Shown here one piece after another: positions 38,901 to 50,438 of a stretch of DNA of 64,000 bases. This DNA is from Smittia aterrima (Eukaryota > Arthropoda > Insecta > Diptera > Chironomidae): contig CP093829.1 in assembly GCA_033063855.1 (NCBI GenBank), positions 258,243 to 322,242 of the forward strand, in the 5' to 3' direction. Both the position numbers and the translations under genes were made by a program. Numbering within the stretch: position 1 is the first letter of the stretch; each line of letters starts with the position of its first letter. The notes under the pieces are model-generated. The model did no database searches. It was not told where the DNA came from and worked only from the letters and a program-made list of their open reading frames with translations.

Positions 38901-41900
38901 CAGAGAAGCGAGCACAGACCCAGCGGGTGCTTAACGAAAAATCTAATTTGCAGATGTCGATTGAAGGCAGACAATTGACTGTCGTCGTTTTGATATTATT
39001 ATACAAATCGGATCTCATTTGTCCAACGAGAGCAGAAGGCAATGAAGTGAATTTGTGTCGAATCGCGAGAAGCCGAAAAAAAATCAACAAACGGCAAGCA
39101 GCGAGCTTTACAAGGTGACATACAGAGAAACACAGAAAAAAACATGAAATTCCATTTGCGAGTGCATTAGAAACAAATACGAAACAAAAAATATTTCTAA
39201 TAGCTTTTCTTTTCTGCGCACTCGGCTTGTGTTGTTGCTGATATACCGACAATGTGCATTCTTTCATAAAAATGCAGTATCGCATGGAATTCCTTAAAGT
39301 GTGCCTTCGAACTGCGGTAGGAAGATTTTAGATACGAATTTAGAAGCCGAGGTAAAGGAAAGAAGCAAGAACGGCAAAAATGCAATCTAATTTTGATACG
39401 TTGTTCAAAGACTAATGGAATCATCTGTCAGTGATGGTTGTTGTTGAGTAATGAGTCGATGCATTCGACGACACATTTGCAAGACATTCCCCTCTAAGTA
39501 AGTAACCAGGCGACATTATCTCGTCGTTGATTCTTATAAACACGTTGAACCTTATATCCGGTTTGATTTTTGGCCAGGTTTTCTCTTCATTGTTCTTCGT
39601 CGTCGTCGTCCCAAGTAAAGGTAAGCATGAGTCGTAAAATCGAGAACGCATCCTTTTCGGAATTATCCTTCATTCTCTCTTATTTTTCGGAAATGAACAG
39701 TTTTGTGTGTTCAACAACGACGTGTACACATTTTCTTGCTTCTTGGCTCGACCGACAGATGAAAACGTCAATTCACTTTATTTAACGGGAGCAAGCTGAT
39801 TTAACGTGAACGAAACGAAATTAATTTGAGTCTAACGAGAAACAAATTTATCGGGTTGTTGACATGATCGCCAAAGAGAAACAATCCTTGTAACAGTTTT
39901 TTATGCGTTTTCTAAGAAGAACGTCGGAAGATGCTGTGTTGATGCATCACTAAGTTGCATCGTGTGTGCGGCGCAAAATTTGAGAATAATCGAGAGCAGG
40001 AAAATGAAATAAAGAAATGCAGGCCCAGTCATATTTATGTCGTCGACGAACAACAACAGAAAACGGCACAGACCGACCGTGAAGTGTGAGTGAAGAGAAC
40101 TCATCAAACGCGTTTGGCGCTCGGCGGGTTCATTAGAAAAATGCACTCAACAACAACAGCATAAATACTTTAGTTTTTGTGTTGTCGAAACGGAAAATAA
40201 AATAAAATAGCTATAAAATTAATAATTTTTGCCTGTTTGACTCTACAGTTACCACTTCGACGACTGCATATATGCGGTTTTATTCGAGATAAACAACGAT
40301 TTCTTGCTGCTCAAACCTTTTTTGTTTTGTTTTCGTTCTGCGCGCAAATTGAACTTTTTATTTCTTTTCGCCATGCCCGCTCTTTCAAAGCTCTTTACAC
40401 ATAATTTTTCATTTGAGAAATGCAACACAAATCAATAAATATATTGATGCGAACGCTCCATAAATGACGTTTCTCGTAGGATTTCTCACGGCAAAGTGTA
40501 GGTGAGAAGTTTATCGAATTCCAAGAACCTCATCGTCCTATTTATGAGTCCGTGTCGCGACGTTATTTATGGACTTGCCCCCGAAAAAAAAGAGTGAAGA
40601 AAACTTATTATTTATGTTGCATATTGGCGCGCACATTCAGCATAAACGGCTTGTTGTGTGTACACATTTTTGCTTGTGTCCAGATTAAGTATAGCCGCAT
40701 AGTAGCTTTCTATAAAAAACCCATTTTAGGGCAAAATATAAACAAACCCATTCGAGCCATGCCAGGCTTCCATACCGTCGATTCAAGTTTTTATTTCTCC
40801 ATCGAAGTTCTTTCGAGAAATGTAAATAAAAATGTTGTTGATGGCAATTGAAATGCATGTGAGACAAGTGCGTAGACAATTCCCGATCGACGACGGAAAA
40901 ATCGACAACGTAGCGAATTTCCCAAACGTGAGAAATCCGCTTGTTATTCAATCCCGAGCTTGTATCGTGTCGTTTGAATCTCTACGCTTTATAACTGTTT
41001 CTACCCTGATGAACTTCATTAGTCAGCTGTTGAACGTTGTTGCATAATCGAATGTTTCTTCTCTCGCGCACTCATTCTAGTCCCAACCATCATCGTCCCC
41101 AGAATAAATCAATTTTAAATCGAAATGAAAGTTGATACTCACCATATTTCTCACTTACTCCTATCTCTACATCTTTAGCAGTACGACTGATTTTCTTAAT
41201 TGGTTGTCCTAATATTGTAAAATTACCTAAGCTTATTTGTTTGACAAATAAAAAATAAATCTTTCCCTGTTCTAGTTCATCACGCACAAAGCCACGATGT
41301 CGAAACTCTTCACGATAAATGTCACATTCACTGGAGTTTTTATATGCGAATTGAAGACGCACTTGTCGCGGCAGCGTGAAGTTTGCCTGCTGTTTGTGCA
41401 CTTTGAGAATCTCAACAGTTACTGAGAAATTCGCCTGGCGATCGGGCGTCATTGACTTAATCTTTCCCTCAAATACTGTTGGTGCCTCAAAGGCGAGCGT
41501 TCGTGGATCACGAGCTGAGCAGTAGCGTCGACGTCGTTGGCGATTGCGGTTCGCGTTGACATTATTGTTGTTGTGATGATTTTGTTGCTGCAATGGCGTT
41601 TGTGAATTGTGCTGCTGCTGTTGCTGCTGATGATGGAAGCGCGACTCTCTTCGATTACGATTGCTCGCCACCGAAATGTTTGCCATGATCTCACTCAGCG
41701 ATTCATATAACTCGTCACTCGATGTTCTGTTTATCTTAGAATTTAATTTGTTGTTGTTATGTTGGTTATGCTGAGTAATTATGTTGCGGTTAATAAGATG
41801 CTTTAAATTATTTATGTTTAGGTTTGGATTTGCACTTAGTTTGGGATGATTCTCCGGTCGCTGATTGAGAAGCTTTTGAAGTAGAAGCTTCTGCTTGCGG

Positions 41901-42247
41901 TGGGCTTGGATTCGTGCACGCTTCTCTCTCATCCGCAGCTGCCATAGTCTTTGAAGCCTCACATCTTGACTCTCGAATGGTTCTGGTTGCTGGTAATGTT
42001 CATTGACTGATGAGTTGTTGTTGCTTATGAGCGAAATGAAATGATTTTGCAGCGTCGTCTCAGACTGCGGTGGCGTCTCAAGCTGATGTCGACGACGATG
42101 CTCCACATTAAATGATGAGAAATCAAGCGGCGTGAGGTGCATAGCGGATGCACCTTGACACCAAAAAACTAATAACGAACAAATTGCTAGCAACAGATAC
42201 ATGAAAATTTTGATTGGACTCCATTTGCGCAATGTGTGCGCATTCAT
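29927..42247 (-). CDS. vn: Vein, secreted neuregulin-like EGFR ligand
   Basis: Vein is a secreted ligand of the Drosophila EGF receptor. Five exons on the minus strand join in frame: 42247-41143, 33041-32873, 32807-32653, 32582-32474 and 30041-29927, giving 550 residues (Drosophila Vein is somewhat longer). Residues 1-35 are a signal peptide (MYLLLAICSLLVFW core). Residues 36-240 are low-complexity Asn/Gln/His-rich sequence ending in RNRQRRRR, a possible convertase site. A conserved Vein-specific block (from about residue 242, YCSARDP to ILGQP) follows. Next is an immunoglobulin domain (370-465; Cys393, WFKDG, DSGQYEC with Cys445). An EGF domain follows with six cysteines (487, 495, 501, 512, 514, 523), split between exons 4 and 5. 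There is no transmembrane segment, unlike Spitz or Keren. The last exon ends with two extra cysteines (541, 550). A GTACGT at 29982-29977 could be an alternative donor, so the last 20 residues are less sure. Confidence 0.94.
30042..32473 (-). other. vn last intron, 2.4 kb, with paired palindromes
   Basis: This intron interrupts the EGF domain between its fourth and fifth cysteines (donor GTGAGT at 32473, acceptor ending TTTCAG at 30042). Drosophila vn enhancers are known to be intronic and flanking. This intron carries the tight cluster of NF-kB/STAT-like palindromes at 31476-31528. No coding exon was recognised inside. Confidence 0.75.
31476..31528. promoter_or_regulatory. Candidate STAT/Rel-type element in vn intron
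   Basis: GGGATTTTCCC (31477-31487) fits the Rel/Dorsal site consensus and lies in a near-perfect dyad, 31476-31489. Overlapping it is TTCCCGGAA (31483-31491), and 33 bp further on is its reverse complement TTCCGGGAA (31516-31524). Both fit the STAT92E consensus TTCNNNGAA. The arms TTTTCCCGGAAAAA (31481-31494 and, inverted, 31513-31526) form a 14 bp inverted repeat. This is a motif match only; function is inferred from position inside vn. Confidence 0.4.
33042..41142 (-). other. vn first intron, 8.1 kb
   Basis: The donor GTGAGT at 41142 follows SEKYG and the acceptor TTTACAG precedes KRASIES. The intron separates the Vein-specific block from the Ig domain. No coding exon was recognised inside. 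The open frames (for example 35395-35745, 36367-36771 and 38887-39285, all minus strand) have no domain and no matching splice phase. A dyad-rich 90 bp stretch sits at 34817-34904. A long intron in a developmentally controlled ligand gene is a usual enhancer location. Confidence 0.75.
34817..34904. promoter_or_regulatory. Dyad-rich module in vn intron 1
   Basis: Two perfect copies of TGATATCGATGA (34817-34828 and 34830-34841) are one base apart. They contain the ATCGAT core shared with DREF/BEAF-type sites. They are followed by GAAAGGAAATTCCTTTC (34863-34879), a 17 bp dyad around one central base. An 8 bp inverted repeat, TCAGCTAC/GTAGCTGA (34878-34885 and 34897-34904), follows with an 11 base loop. 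The structure is read directly from the sequence; the regulatory role is inference. Confidence 0.35.
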
Positions 42248-44134
42248 TGCGTCTTTTTTATTGGTTATCGCCCCGTCCTAAAGGGGAGCGACATTCAAAA
42301 GGCCCCAGGTGCTTGCTTTATATGTTGTATTAGGATTATTGCACTTATTGGCGATATATTTTCTTCTTTCTTTTTTGTTTCGAGTCTAATACTTTGTTGC
42401 GAACTTATAGTCTTCCTGTTTCACTGATTTATGCTTGCGGAATTCCTCGAGGGAACCGATGACACCAAATGCGATCTCTTAAATCGTTAAAACACGGCCA
42501 CTCTTTCGCAATCATCGACAGATGTAGTTGGATGTTCATGATTTTTAATTGAAACATTAGATGCCTTAGGTCTTCTTCCGTCGTCGTAGTTCCTCAATCT
42601 CGCCTTGCCATGAATGATTCTTCTCTTCCAGATTGTTTGTCGGACACGTTCGATGCAGATTGTTTAAATGTTAATGAACTCAATTTGCAATTGTAAATTA
42701 ATTTAGCTTTTATTTATTTATTTTTCTCCTCTTGCTTTGAGTGCGCCTTTTAATTCACTTTTGCACTTTCTTCTTTTGCAATTTTTTCTTCATTTTCCCG
42801 TCCACTTGAATTCTTTTTCTATTTGAGAAGGAAAGATCACACAAAAATTAATTAAATCTCTCTATTTTTTCTCGTCGCGTTTCAATTTTTCTTTCTCGTC
42901 ATTTTGCGGCGGCGACTGCGTTACATAACTTTTTATGCGGGGATTATTGCATTTATAAATCTCATCTCCGCGCGGGAGAGGAAGCATTAAAAATACAATG
43001 TCGACGCTCGGACAATCAGATTCGAAGCCATAAATTTGCTACGAATTTGTGAATTTTAATAATTAAAAATTGTCGCTGACAGCAGAATGAAATTTCTGGC
43101 TACTCGAGCCAAGACGAGACGAGTAGTCGTTTGAAAATGAGAGGGAGAAAGAAACGAGCCGATGTTTATTGCTCCCTGGGCATCGTGAAAACATCATCTA
43201 TAATATCTCGCAGACTTTGCTGCCTGTCTCGCTATTCCCCCACGAGAAATGTGATGAAATTTCTCAATTAATGAGACACCAAATTTCTCCGCGCAACTTC
43301 AGGTCTCGAGCGTCTACAAGGTGAAAAATCATTGACGTTTTGAAAATCTCTTGTGCCACATTCACTTTTTTAACGATCATTAAGATCGTAAAGTGTGTGT
43401 ACGATACAGTTCCCGTCTCTGGATCATTTTCACAAGTCTTCTTAAAAGAAAATTGAAAAGTCAGCTTGTTAGGCTGTTTCGGGGAAATGTATGAAAGTGA
43501 AATGAAAAGAAAATCCCTGCTGCGCGAAGACTTCGAAAAGAAAAATCGAGTGAAGCAAGAGCAACGCACAATGGAGAAAAGTCTTAGAAGTTTGAAAACG
43601 ATCTTCTCGCCTGCTGCTGCCCAATAAAAGTTTTTCTTTTCTCCTTCTCATTTTCATTTTCTTTTTACGAGTCGAGAAAAAATAAAAAGGTTAAACACAT
43701 ACACAGACACACACCAACTTTTTATTCGCAGAATTCATTTTTCATCGCCGATCTCCTTCAATTTATGTTTAAACTTTCCACACTTTTCTTTTTCGTTCAC
43801 TTTTTATTTTTTTTTTATTCGGTCTTGAGGTTGGGTGGAAAATCGAATCTTTTCTCCTTCTTTTCTTCTTTCACTGATGATTTTCCACGAAAGTTGCGCT
43901 GTCTTCTTATTCACGTTTCGTCAGACACTTTAATTATATCATTAGACAACTTGCTATTACTCATTGTCGCGAACCGAAAATAATTTGATTTTTCCTTGTG
44001 TATTTATCATCATCTTCACATCGACGAGACACACAAATAGAAGCACCACACAACTTTTCTTATTTTTCCTGCTTTGCTTGCGCCTCTTCGAGGCTGAATT
44101 TTATTCAAATTTGCAAAAACTCTTCTTTCTTCTT

Positions 44135-44158
44135 GCTGCTGCTGCTGCTTCTGCTGCT
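44135..44158. repeat. GCT trinucleotide run
   Basis: This is an interrupted microsatellite of GCT units with one TTC break. It lies about 1.9 kb upstream of the vn start codon, outside any gene model. Confidence 0.8.
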
Positions 44159-47100
44159 TGCGAGAAAACTCAATATCTTATGTTTCAACTGCCCCGCGAG
44201 CACGGCGTGAAAAACTAATCATTTACTTTACAAACTGTGTTCTATATTTGCAATCTCTCTCTCGTCGTCTTCAAAAAAAAACTCTTTTTCGTGTTCACAA
44301 ACCCGCAAAAAAAAATCGTCGTCGAGCGATTCGAATTTCGGATATTTTTTTTCTTCCGCAATTTGTCAATTAAATAATTGACGCGTAATCGCACGAACAG
44401 GCTGCGAGGAAAATGTTCAATTAAAACTCTTCTCAATTAAAATCCGACCCGATTGTCCACTGACAACTACTGCAATAGCCACTTAATTCTCTCTCACTTT
44501 GCTTGCGATCACAGTGGAGGCAAAAAAAAGAATGAAAAATCAGCGATAGAGCCCCGAGGAACGTCGTGTGTAAGCGATGAATTTACAAGTTGAACTGAGA
44601 ACTCAGTGAGAAAATACAAGAAAGAAAAAATGAAAAATAGAAACAGAAATTTTCTTTTCCCACAAATCGTCCGAAGCCGAACGAACGAAACGCAACGTAG
44701 AGACGGTGAAAAATCACCCGAGAACCGAACGACATGCATGTGGTCGTGCTTCACTTCTCGGCTTTTGCTTTTCGAGACCGATTCGTCGGCAATAGAGCTT
44801 TCGCTGTGTTTGTGCAAGCAGCGACTCTCAAATCCGACAATTTCCTTACAGTAGCGACTAATGGCTTTTCGACTTCTTCTTTCTAGTCACTGCTGCGAAT
44901 CGACAATGTCTTGGTGATGGCACTTGGTGTGTCTGTCGTTCTGCTGAGGATTTTTCATCATCACATGCATCATAAGAAATCGTCGTAGTCGGAGATTCTC
45001 CTCTCTCGTAGCGCCCGCGAAAAACTCAAATGATCATCTTCTTTTTGAAGCGGTTGCTGCTGATGCTGTGGCTACATCAAATCCAGGTGCACGAAAGTAT
45101 GCGTGTGATCGGGGAGATTTTCCAACTGTCTACGCAACGTGCGCTGATCGTTATTTGCTTGCTGCTTGTGTCTGTTGTTCACCACGTCAGGATCTCTTTC
45201 ATTTCCTTTTCTTCCTTTCCTTCTTTCGACTGCACATTCTCTCTCCCACATAATTTATGTGCTGTTGCGTTCCCGACAAATTGCGGGGACGACTAATTCG
45301 GTCTCATCACGTTCCACACTCATACAGACTCAGACGGCGTGGAAAGGTTAATTTTCAATCACATTCTTTACAATCCCTTGCCGCGTGATGGTCTCAAAAT
45401 AAACAAAGATTCGCAGGTTCCACTGACGAGAATGGTCGGTTGATTAATTTTAATTTCATATGCAGAAGTCTTTTTTCGTAAATGGCAAATTCTCATGACC
45501 ATTTCTCTTCAACTCTCATCATCAGCTCCGTCGCTTCTTGGGAAAGGAAACTTCTTCGTTGATTTTTTTTGTGTGTATTTAAAAGTCTCTTCGGCTCGAG
45601 AAAGATTTAATATGAAAAATTGTTTTAAAAAGTTCATTAAAAATTACCATTGAGTAGGTTGCCCGTTGCTTCCACGGACAAGACTTTCTTCCAATCCATA
45701 ACTTAGTCGAAGCGTTACAGACAAATTAGCAATTAAAATTCACTAGACTTCTCTGTTGTGTTTTATTCTCTTTGACTCGCTTGTGACTCCCAAAGAACAT
45801 TGTGTGAGACTTCTTAACCGAAAGGCGAAAGAAAAAGTTTTATAAAATAACAAAAATAAAAGTTGATGGAAATGATCATGAGACCATAACGAAAGAAGCG
45901 AGCAGCACATTCGGCTTTTGAATTTGAAGGGTGATATTAAAATGGAAAACTCTCATCGTAAGAAGTAGCGACTTTGTGTGTCTTGAAACTTGAAATTCAT
46001 CATACTCGAGCTCCCAAATCGACAACTTAGTTGTGATCGGGAATCGTTTGATGATCTTACAAACGCTGATGGATTATTTTTTAATATCCCTTTGCTCAAT
46101 CGCTAAGCTCTCAGGCTTGAACTATAAATGCTAACCTTGAATGAGCCGAGTGATGGGCCCGTCACAACAACAAAGCGTTACACAATGACCATCAAATATT
46201 TTAATGATACCGACGATGACACAATGGGCTGCTTCGTTCTGTCAACGAATTGTCATTTGCGGGGGACCGAGGAGGGTCAGCATAAGTGAGAAACGCCATG
46301 TGTTCAATTTTTTTTTCTCTGTCGCTTCCCATCGGCATGTGCAACCGTGAAAGAAGACGAAGAAACGCAGAAGAAAGGATCAATTAAATTTGTGATCCAT
46401 CATGAGAACATGTGCATAAATTAACCGTGACATTAATGTCGATTGCGCCCCTATTGTTGCGTTGTTTTCTGCTTCTGACTTCACTCTTTCTCTCTCACTC
46501 TCTCGCGTTCGTTTTTATTTCAGAAGTTTTATTTTGTTTGCTGGTTGGATGACTTAGAATGATTTCGTCAAGAATAGGGGCGTCTGCCCGATTTCGTGTG
46601 TCTTCACAATTTATGACAGGAGAATGTGTTGAAAGCCACAGCCGCTGCACTGACCCCGACACGTTTAGCATTCTGATCATATCCAAGTCAAGTTATTTCG
46701 GTTTGTGGTCGTAAAGATGTCACCATCGAGTATCGAGTAATGAACTCCTTAAGCTGCGAGCCAAGAATTGATTCAAATGATCGCTTTTGACATCAATTTC
46801 CATCTCGAGAGAAAATTAAATTTGCATGCTACGAGCGGTATCGTGATTGATCTCGCCTTGTTTCGCTGATAACGAACGAACTCGATTAGTCGCGTATCTG
46901 GAATTTTCAATTAGCAACTGCGCAAGCTTCTAATCTCGTAACTCGAGTTCGAAAACGCCAAAAATCATGTTGCGTGGGAAATGCTCACATTGTGGGTGGC
47001 TCAGTGCCGTTTTCCCATGTGATCGCAATTAGCTTTTTTCTTACTCTGTTACGCTGATCATTCCCTTCACTGACTCCGTGCGAAAGTTATTAGCTTCGAT

Positions 47101-50100
47101 TACAAATCGAGAGCAGGTAAGAACAAGAAAAAAACAATCTTTCGCGATGTGTGAATTGAAAAATTAAAAGCTGTTAAGACTTCAAGCGAGCATTAAACGC
47201 TAATTTGTTCCAAATTACATGTCGATTTGATTTCCTAACAAATACTCTGTGAGCAAGCGGGAAAAGCCCGGAGTCGAATTCGTCCCAAAAGCATTGAAAT
47301 TACACAACACGATTACCTTTTGCTTCTTCGCCACCTTCTTCAACTTCTTTCGGAAATGATTCGAATTCCTAGAGAGAATAATTTATGGTTTCTACGTTCG
47401 ACTCAAAGTACTTCCCAGAATTTCGATATTGACAGTGATAACGACCCAGAAAAAAAAAAAGAATGCGACTCTTGATAATGTCGTCTCACGATTGCTCTCG
47501 AGCGAGTCTCGCTCCGCGTCCTGAAGCAGAACATAAATTTACGATTTTTGGTAAATTTCAATCATCATTTTCACTCCAACCTTTACTTCTTCAAAAAGAA
47601 AAGATTAACAACGAACGTAAATTGTGTGTTCATGCTCAGCCGTTTTCCAAACGGTGAGCGCTCAGTACATGAAGTGACTCTATAAATAGGATCATGTTTA
47701 AAAAATGCAGACAGTTTTTTCGGGTTCTTTTATTTCACTTTACATCGCGAGACGACTCTTTCCTTTCGAGCATAGAGAGCGACTTGTCACAGTAGCGAAG
47801 ATTAGACGATCATTGGCTTTTCCCTGGAAAATCAATTCGGTCATAGTTTTAAATTTAATGCTGCGACTCACGACAATGATCTCGTGAGAGTTGTTGTGCA
47901 ACATGCTCGAAGAGCGATAACAACGCGGCAATGTGACGAATGACTCGAGCGGTTTTCCTTTTCCGTTGAGTGAAAATCTGTGACGCGACTCAAACTCATC
48001 AGCGATGTTTTCTTTTCATTCTTTCGCTCATCGTCTAATTTAAAATAGACAGAAATACACGCAAGACATGCCGTTTTCAATTTTGGTTGTATACGGATGA
48101 TGATGATACCTTTTCGGTTGTCTAAGATATCTTTCGATTGTGTGCATAGCGCACAATGTCATTGTTCTCCCCCTCATTAGAAATATTTTCATGTGTTGAT
48201 GTTTGTCGCGCGTTGGAATGAAGCAGATTCGACCGTCGCCGAAATTCAAAGAAGTATTTGCTGCTGCTTCGCCTCATTGCTGATGACAAAAGTCGCATAC
48301 GAAATTAGAGTCTCTCGATTTGGACGTTTGACACGGTGATTGCCATTAAGCGAGTGCCTTCAACTCTCCTCTTTTACTTTTTGTTGAAGTTGAAGTTGTT
48401 CCTCTGGAATTGTTTTGCTTCCCCCGCACAATGACGGGAGGTTGATTGATTAGATCGTTTACTCGACTTGCACTTATCTTGATTGCTGATTGTTTCGTTG
48501 TGTTTGAAGTGCAGCGAGTGAGGTGATGCATAAGCGAGTGAGATCATCAGCGAGAAGCTAAAATCTCTGACGATGAATCAATCACTTTGGGGGCGCAGAA
48601 TTCTCAAGAATTTTCCGCCATACCTCCCTCCCTCCCTCTCACGCGCATCGCGCCAGAATGTGAAAATAAACTGAGATGAAAAATAAAATCAGATCACTTC
48701 ACGCTGAAACTATAACAAGCTGTTTCACTGAAACGTAAACAAAATTTTCACAATTTTTCACTTTCTTGATCACCATCAACTTTTCTACTTCTTCACTTTC
48801 TTCGATCTCCTTCGCTCTTTTTTTTATTCACTGTAACAAGCAGCAGCAGCAGCTTCACGAGACGCTCTGTATATACGGGTGTGCGATGAGAAGTATCATC
48901 AAGTACAAGTTATTGAAAAAGCAAATTGTATCCGAGAATAGCAGCCTAACGTATATGACGATAGTGGCGCCTTAATGTTTATTCTAAGATATAAAGTGAA
49001 ATGAGATGAGCGAAACGAGAAGAGTTTAAAGTTTCTTTTAAGAAATCGCAAAAAAAACCTTTGCCGCCTCGATACAAATCGAATCGTTTACATTCCAGCG
49101 AAATCAATCGCAGCGCAGACATTGTAGTCGTGATTGATAATTTATTGAGTAAAGCAAGAATCGTCATAAATTGACACACTTGACGCTTCCTGATCGGCTG
49201 TAAATCAAAAAGCAACGAAAAAAATTTAATGGAATGTGCCAAAGCTCTCGATGTTTTTGCGTTCTAAAAATCACTAAATCGTCGATTGAGACAAATGGTT
49301 TTCCATTAAGTCTGCAACTCGGAAAAGTCACTTCACAGTTGAGCTTATAAAAGTTTCATTAACCGAAGTCAATGACAGAAATGCTGGTGGAAAATAAATT
49401 TTATTCAAATTCGCAGCGAACAAGCAAATGCGTTCACATCGAAGGCTTTTCGGTCGTCGGGTGAAAGAAGTCCAAAGCGTGTGTTGAGAATCAGCCGAGC
49501 TACCTAATACGAAAAAGTTGTCGCTACCAAATAAAGTTTCCTAATGTGCCGTAGAAGGAGTTGCTGGTGTGTACAGCAGAGAGTTCATCCGAAGAATTCT
49601 TTTCGTTTGGTTGCGAGATACAAATGTATTGCGAATATCTCTTTCTGGTTCATCATTTGCCTCCGTTTCTCCGCACGCTCTGCTCGACTCTCAGCGCCAT
49701 AGCTCTAGTCGAGTAAACTGAAAAATAAATCACGGAAAATATGAAATTAAATTGTTATGAGAGCCATCTGCCAAGGAGCTAACGTCTCTGTCTCTTTCTG
49801 TTGAGGAAAATTTACGATTATGATTGCAACAATATTCTAGTTTTTCTCGCTCGACTTTCATTTGTGATGAGAAATTAATGGCATTGAATTAACGATTGCA
49901 ACATGAAAGACTTTTCCTCTCCAACATAAAAGAATTATGAGTTTCCTTACCCAACTGAAAGAAAGATTTTCCTTCTCGTAAGCGACACAAATTCATTCGA
50001 GAGTGAAACAGAGATCCTGAAGAATGCTCGAGACAGACTGGCGAGAAGGGAAAAAAAATATAATCGATGCGACGAAAAATTTGCTGTTTTGTGTTCTTCA

Positions 50101-50423
50101 ATTCGCCTTCGTTTTTTATTTTGGAACATTTACCAACAAATTAAATTGTTCAATGTTTCTTCTTCTTTCGTCTTGTTCAATGCTTTAAAGATTTTAAAGG
50201 CGTTAGTTGCAAGTTCCTGAAAAAGCTTTGAACTTAGAAAACCTGATTTAAATTCTCGGAATATCAACACGACGATGAAAGTGATGGATTTTATGTAAGA
50301 TGACGGCGGGAAAGTCTCTCTGACACTGTCTGCCGGTTGCCACTTTGCGATTCCCAGACACAGAAATCCATAAAATTTGTTGCAATTTACGATGATGATT
50401 TTTATGTTTCTCGTCTTTCCCTT

Positions 50424-50438
50424 TCTCTCTCTCTCTCT
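50424..50438. repeat. CT dinucleotide run
   Basis: This is an uninterrupted CT microsatellite in the vn/AP-3 sigma interval. Runs of this kind are the consensus for GAGA factor in Drosophila, but there is no other support for that use here. Confidence 0.75.

Noticed and set aside
40483..40934. Two Su(H)-type CGTGAGAA sites in vn intron 1, on opposite strands
   Set aside because: The degenerate 8-mer is expected several times in a window this size, so two sites 437 bp apart are not significant.
47250..47290. tRNA-like stretch containing AGTCGAATTCG
   Set aside because: No cloverleaf could be built; the A box and acceptor stem are absent.
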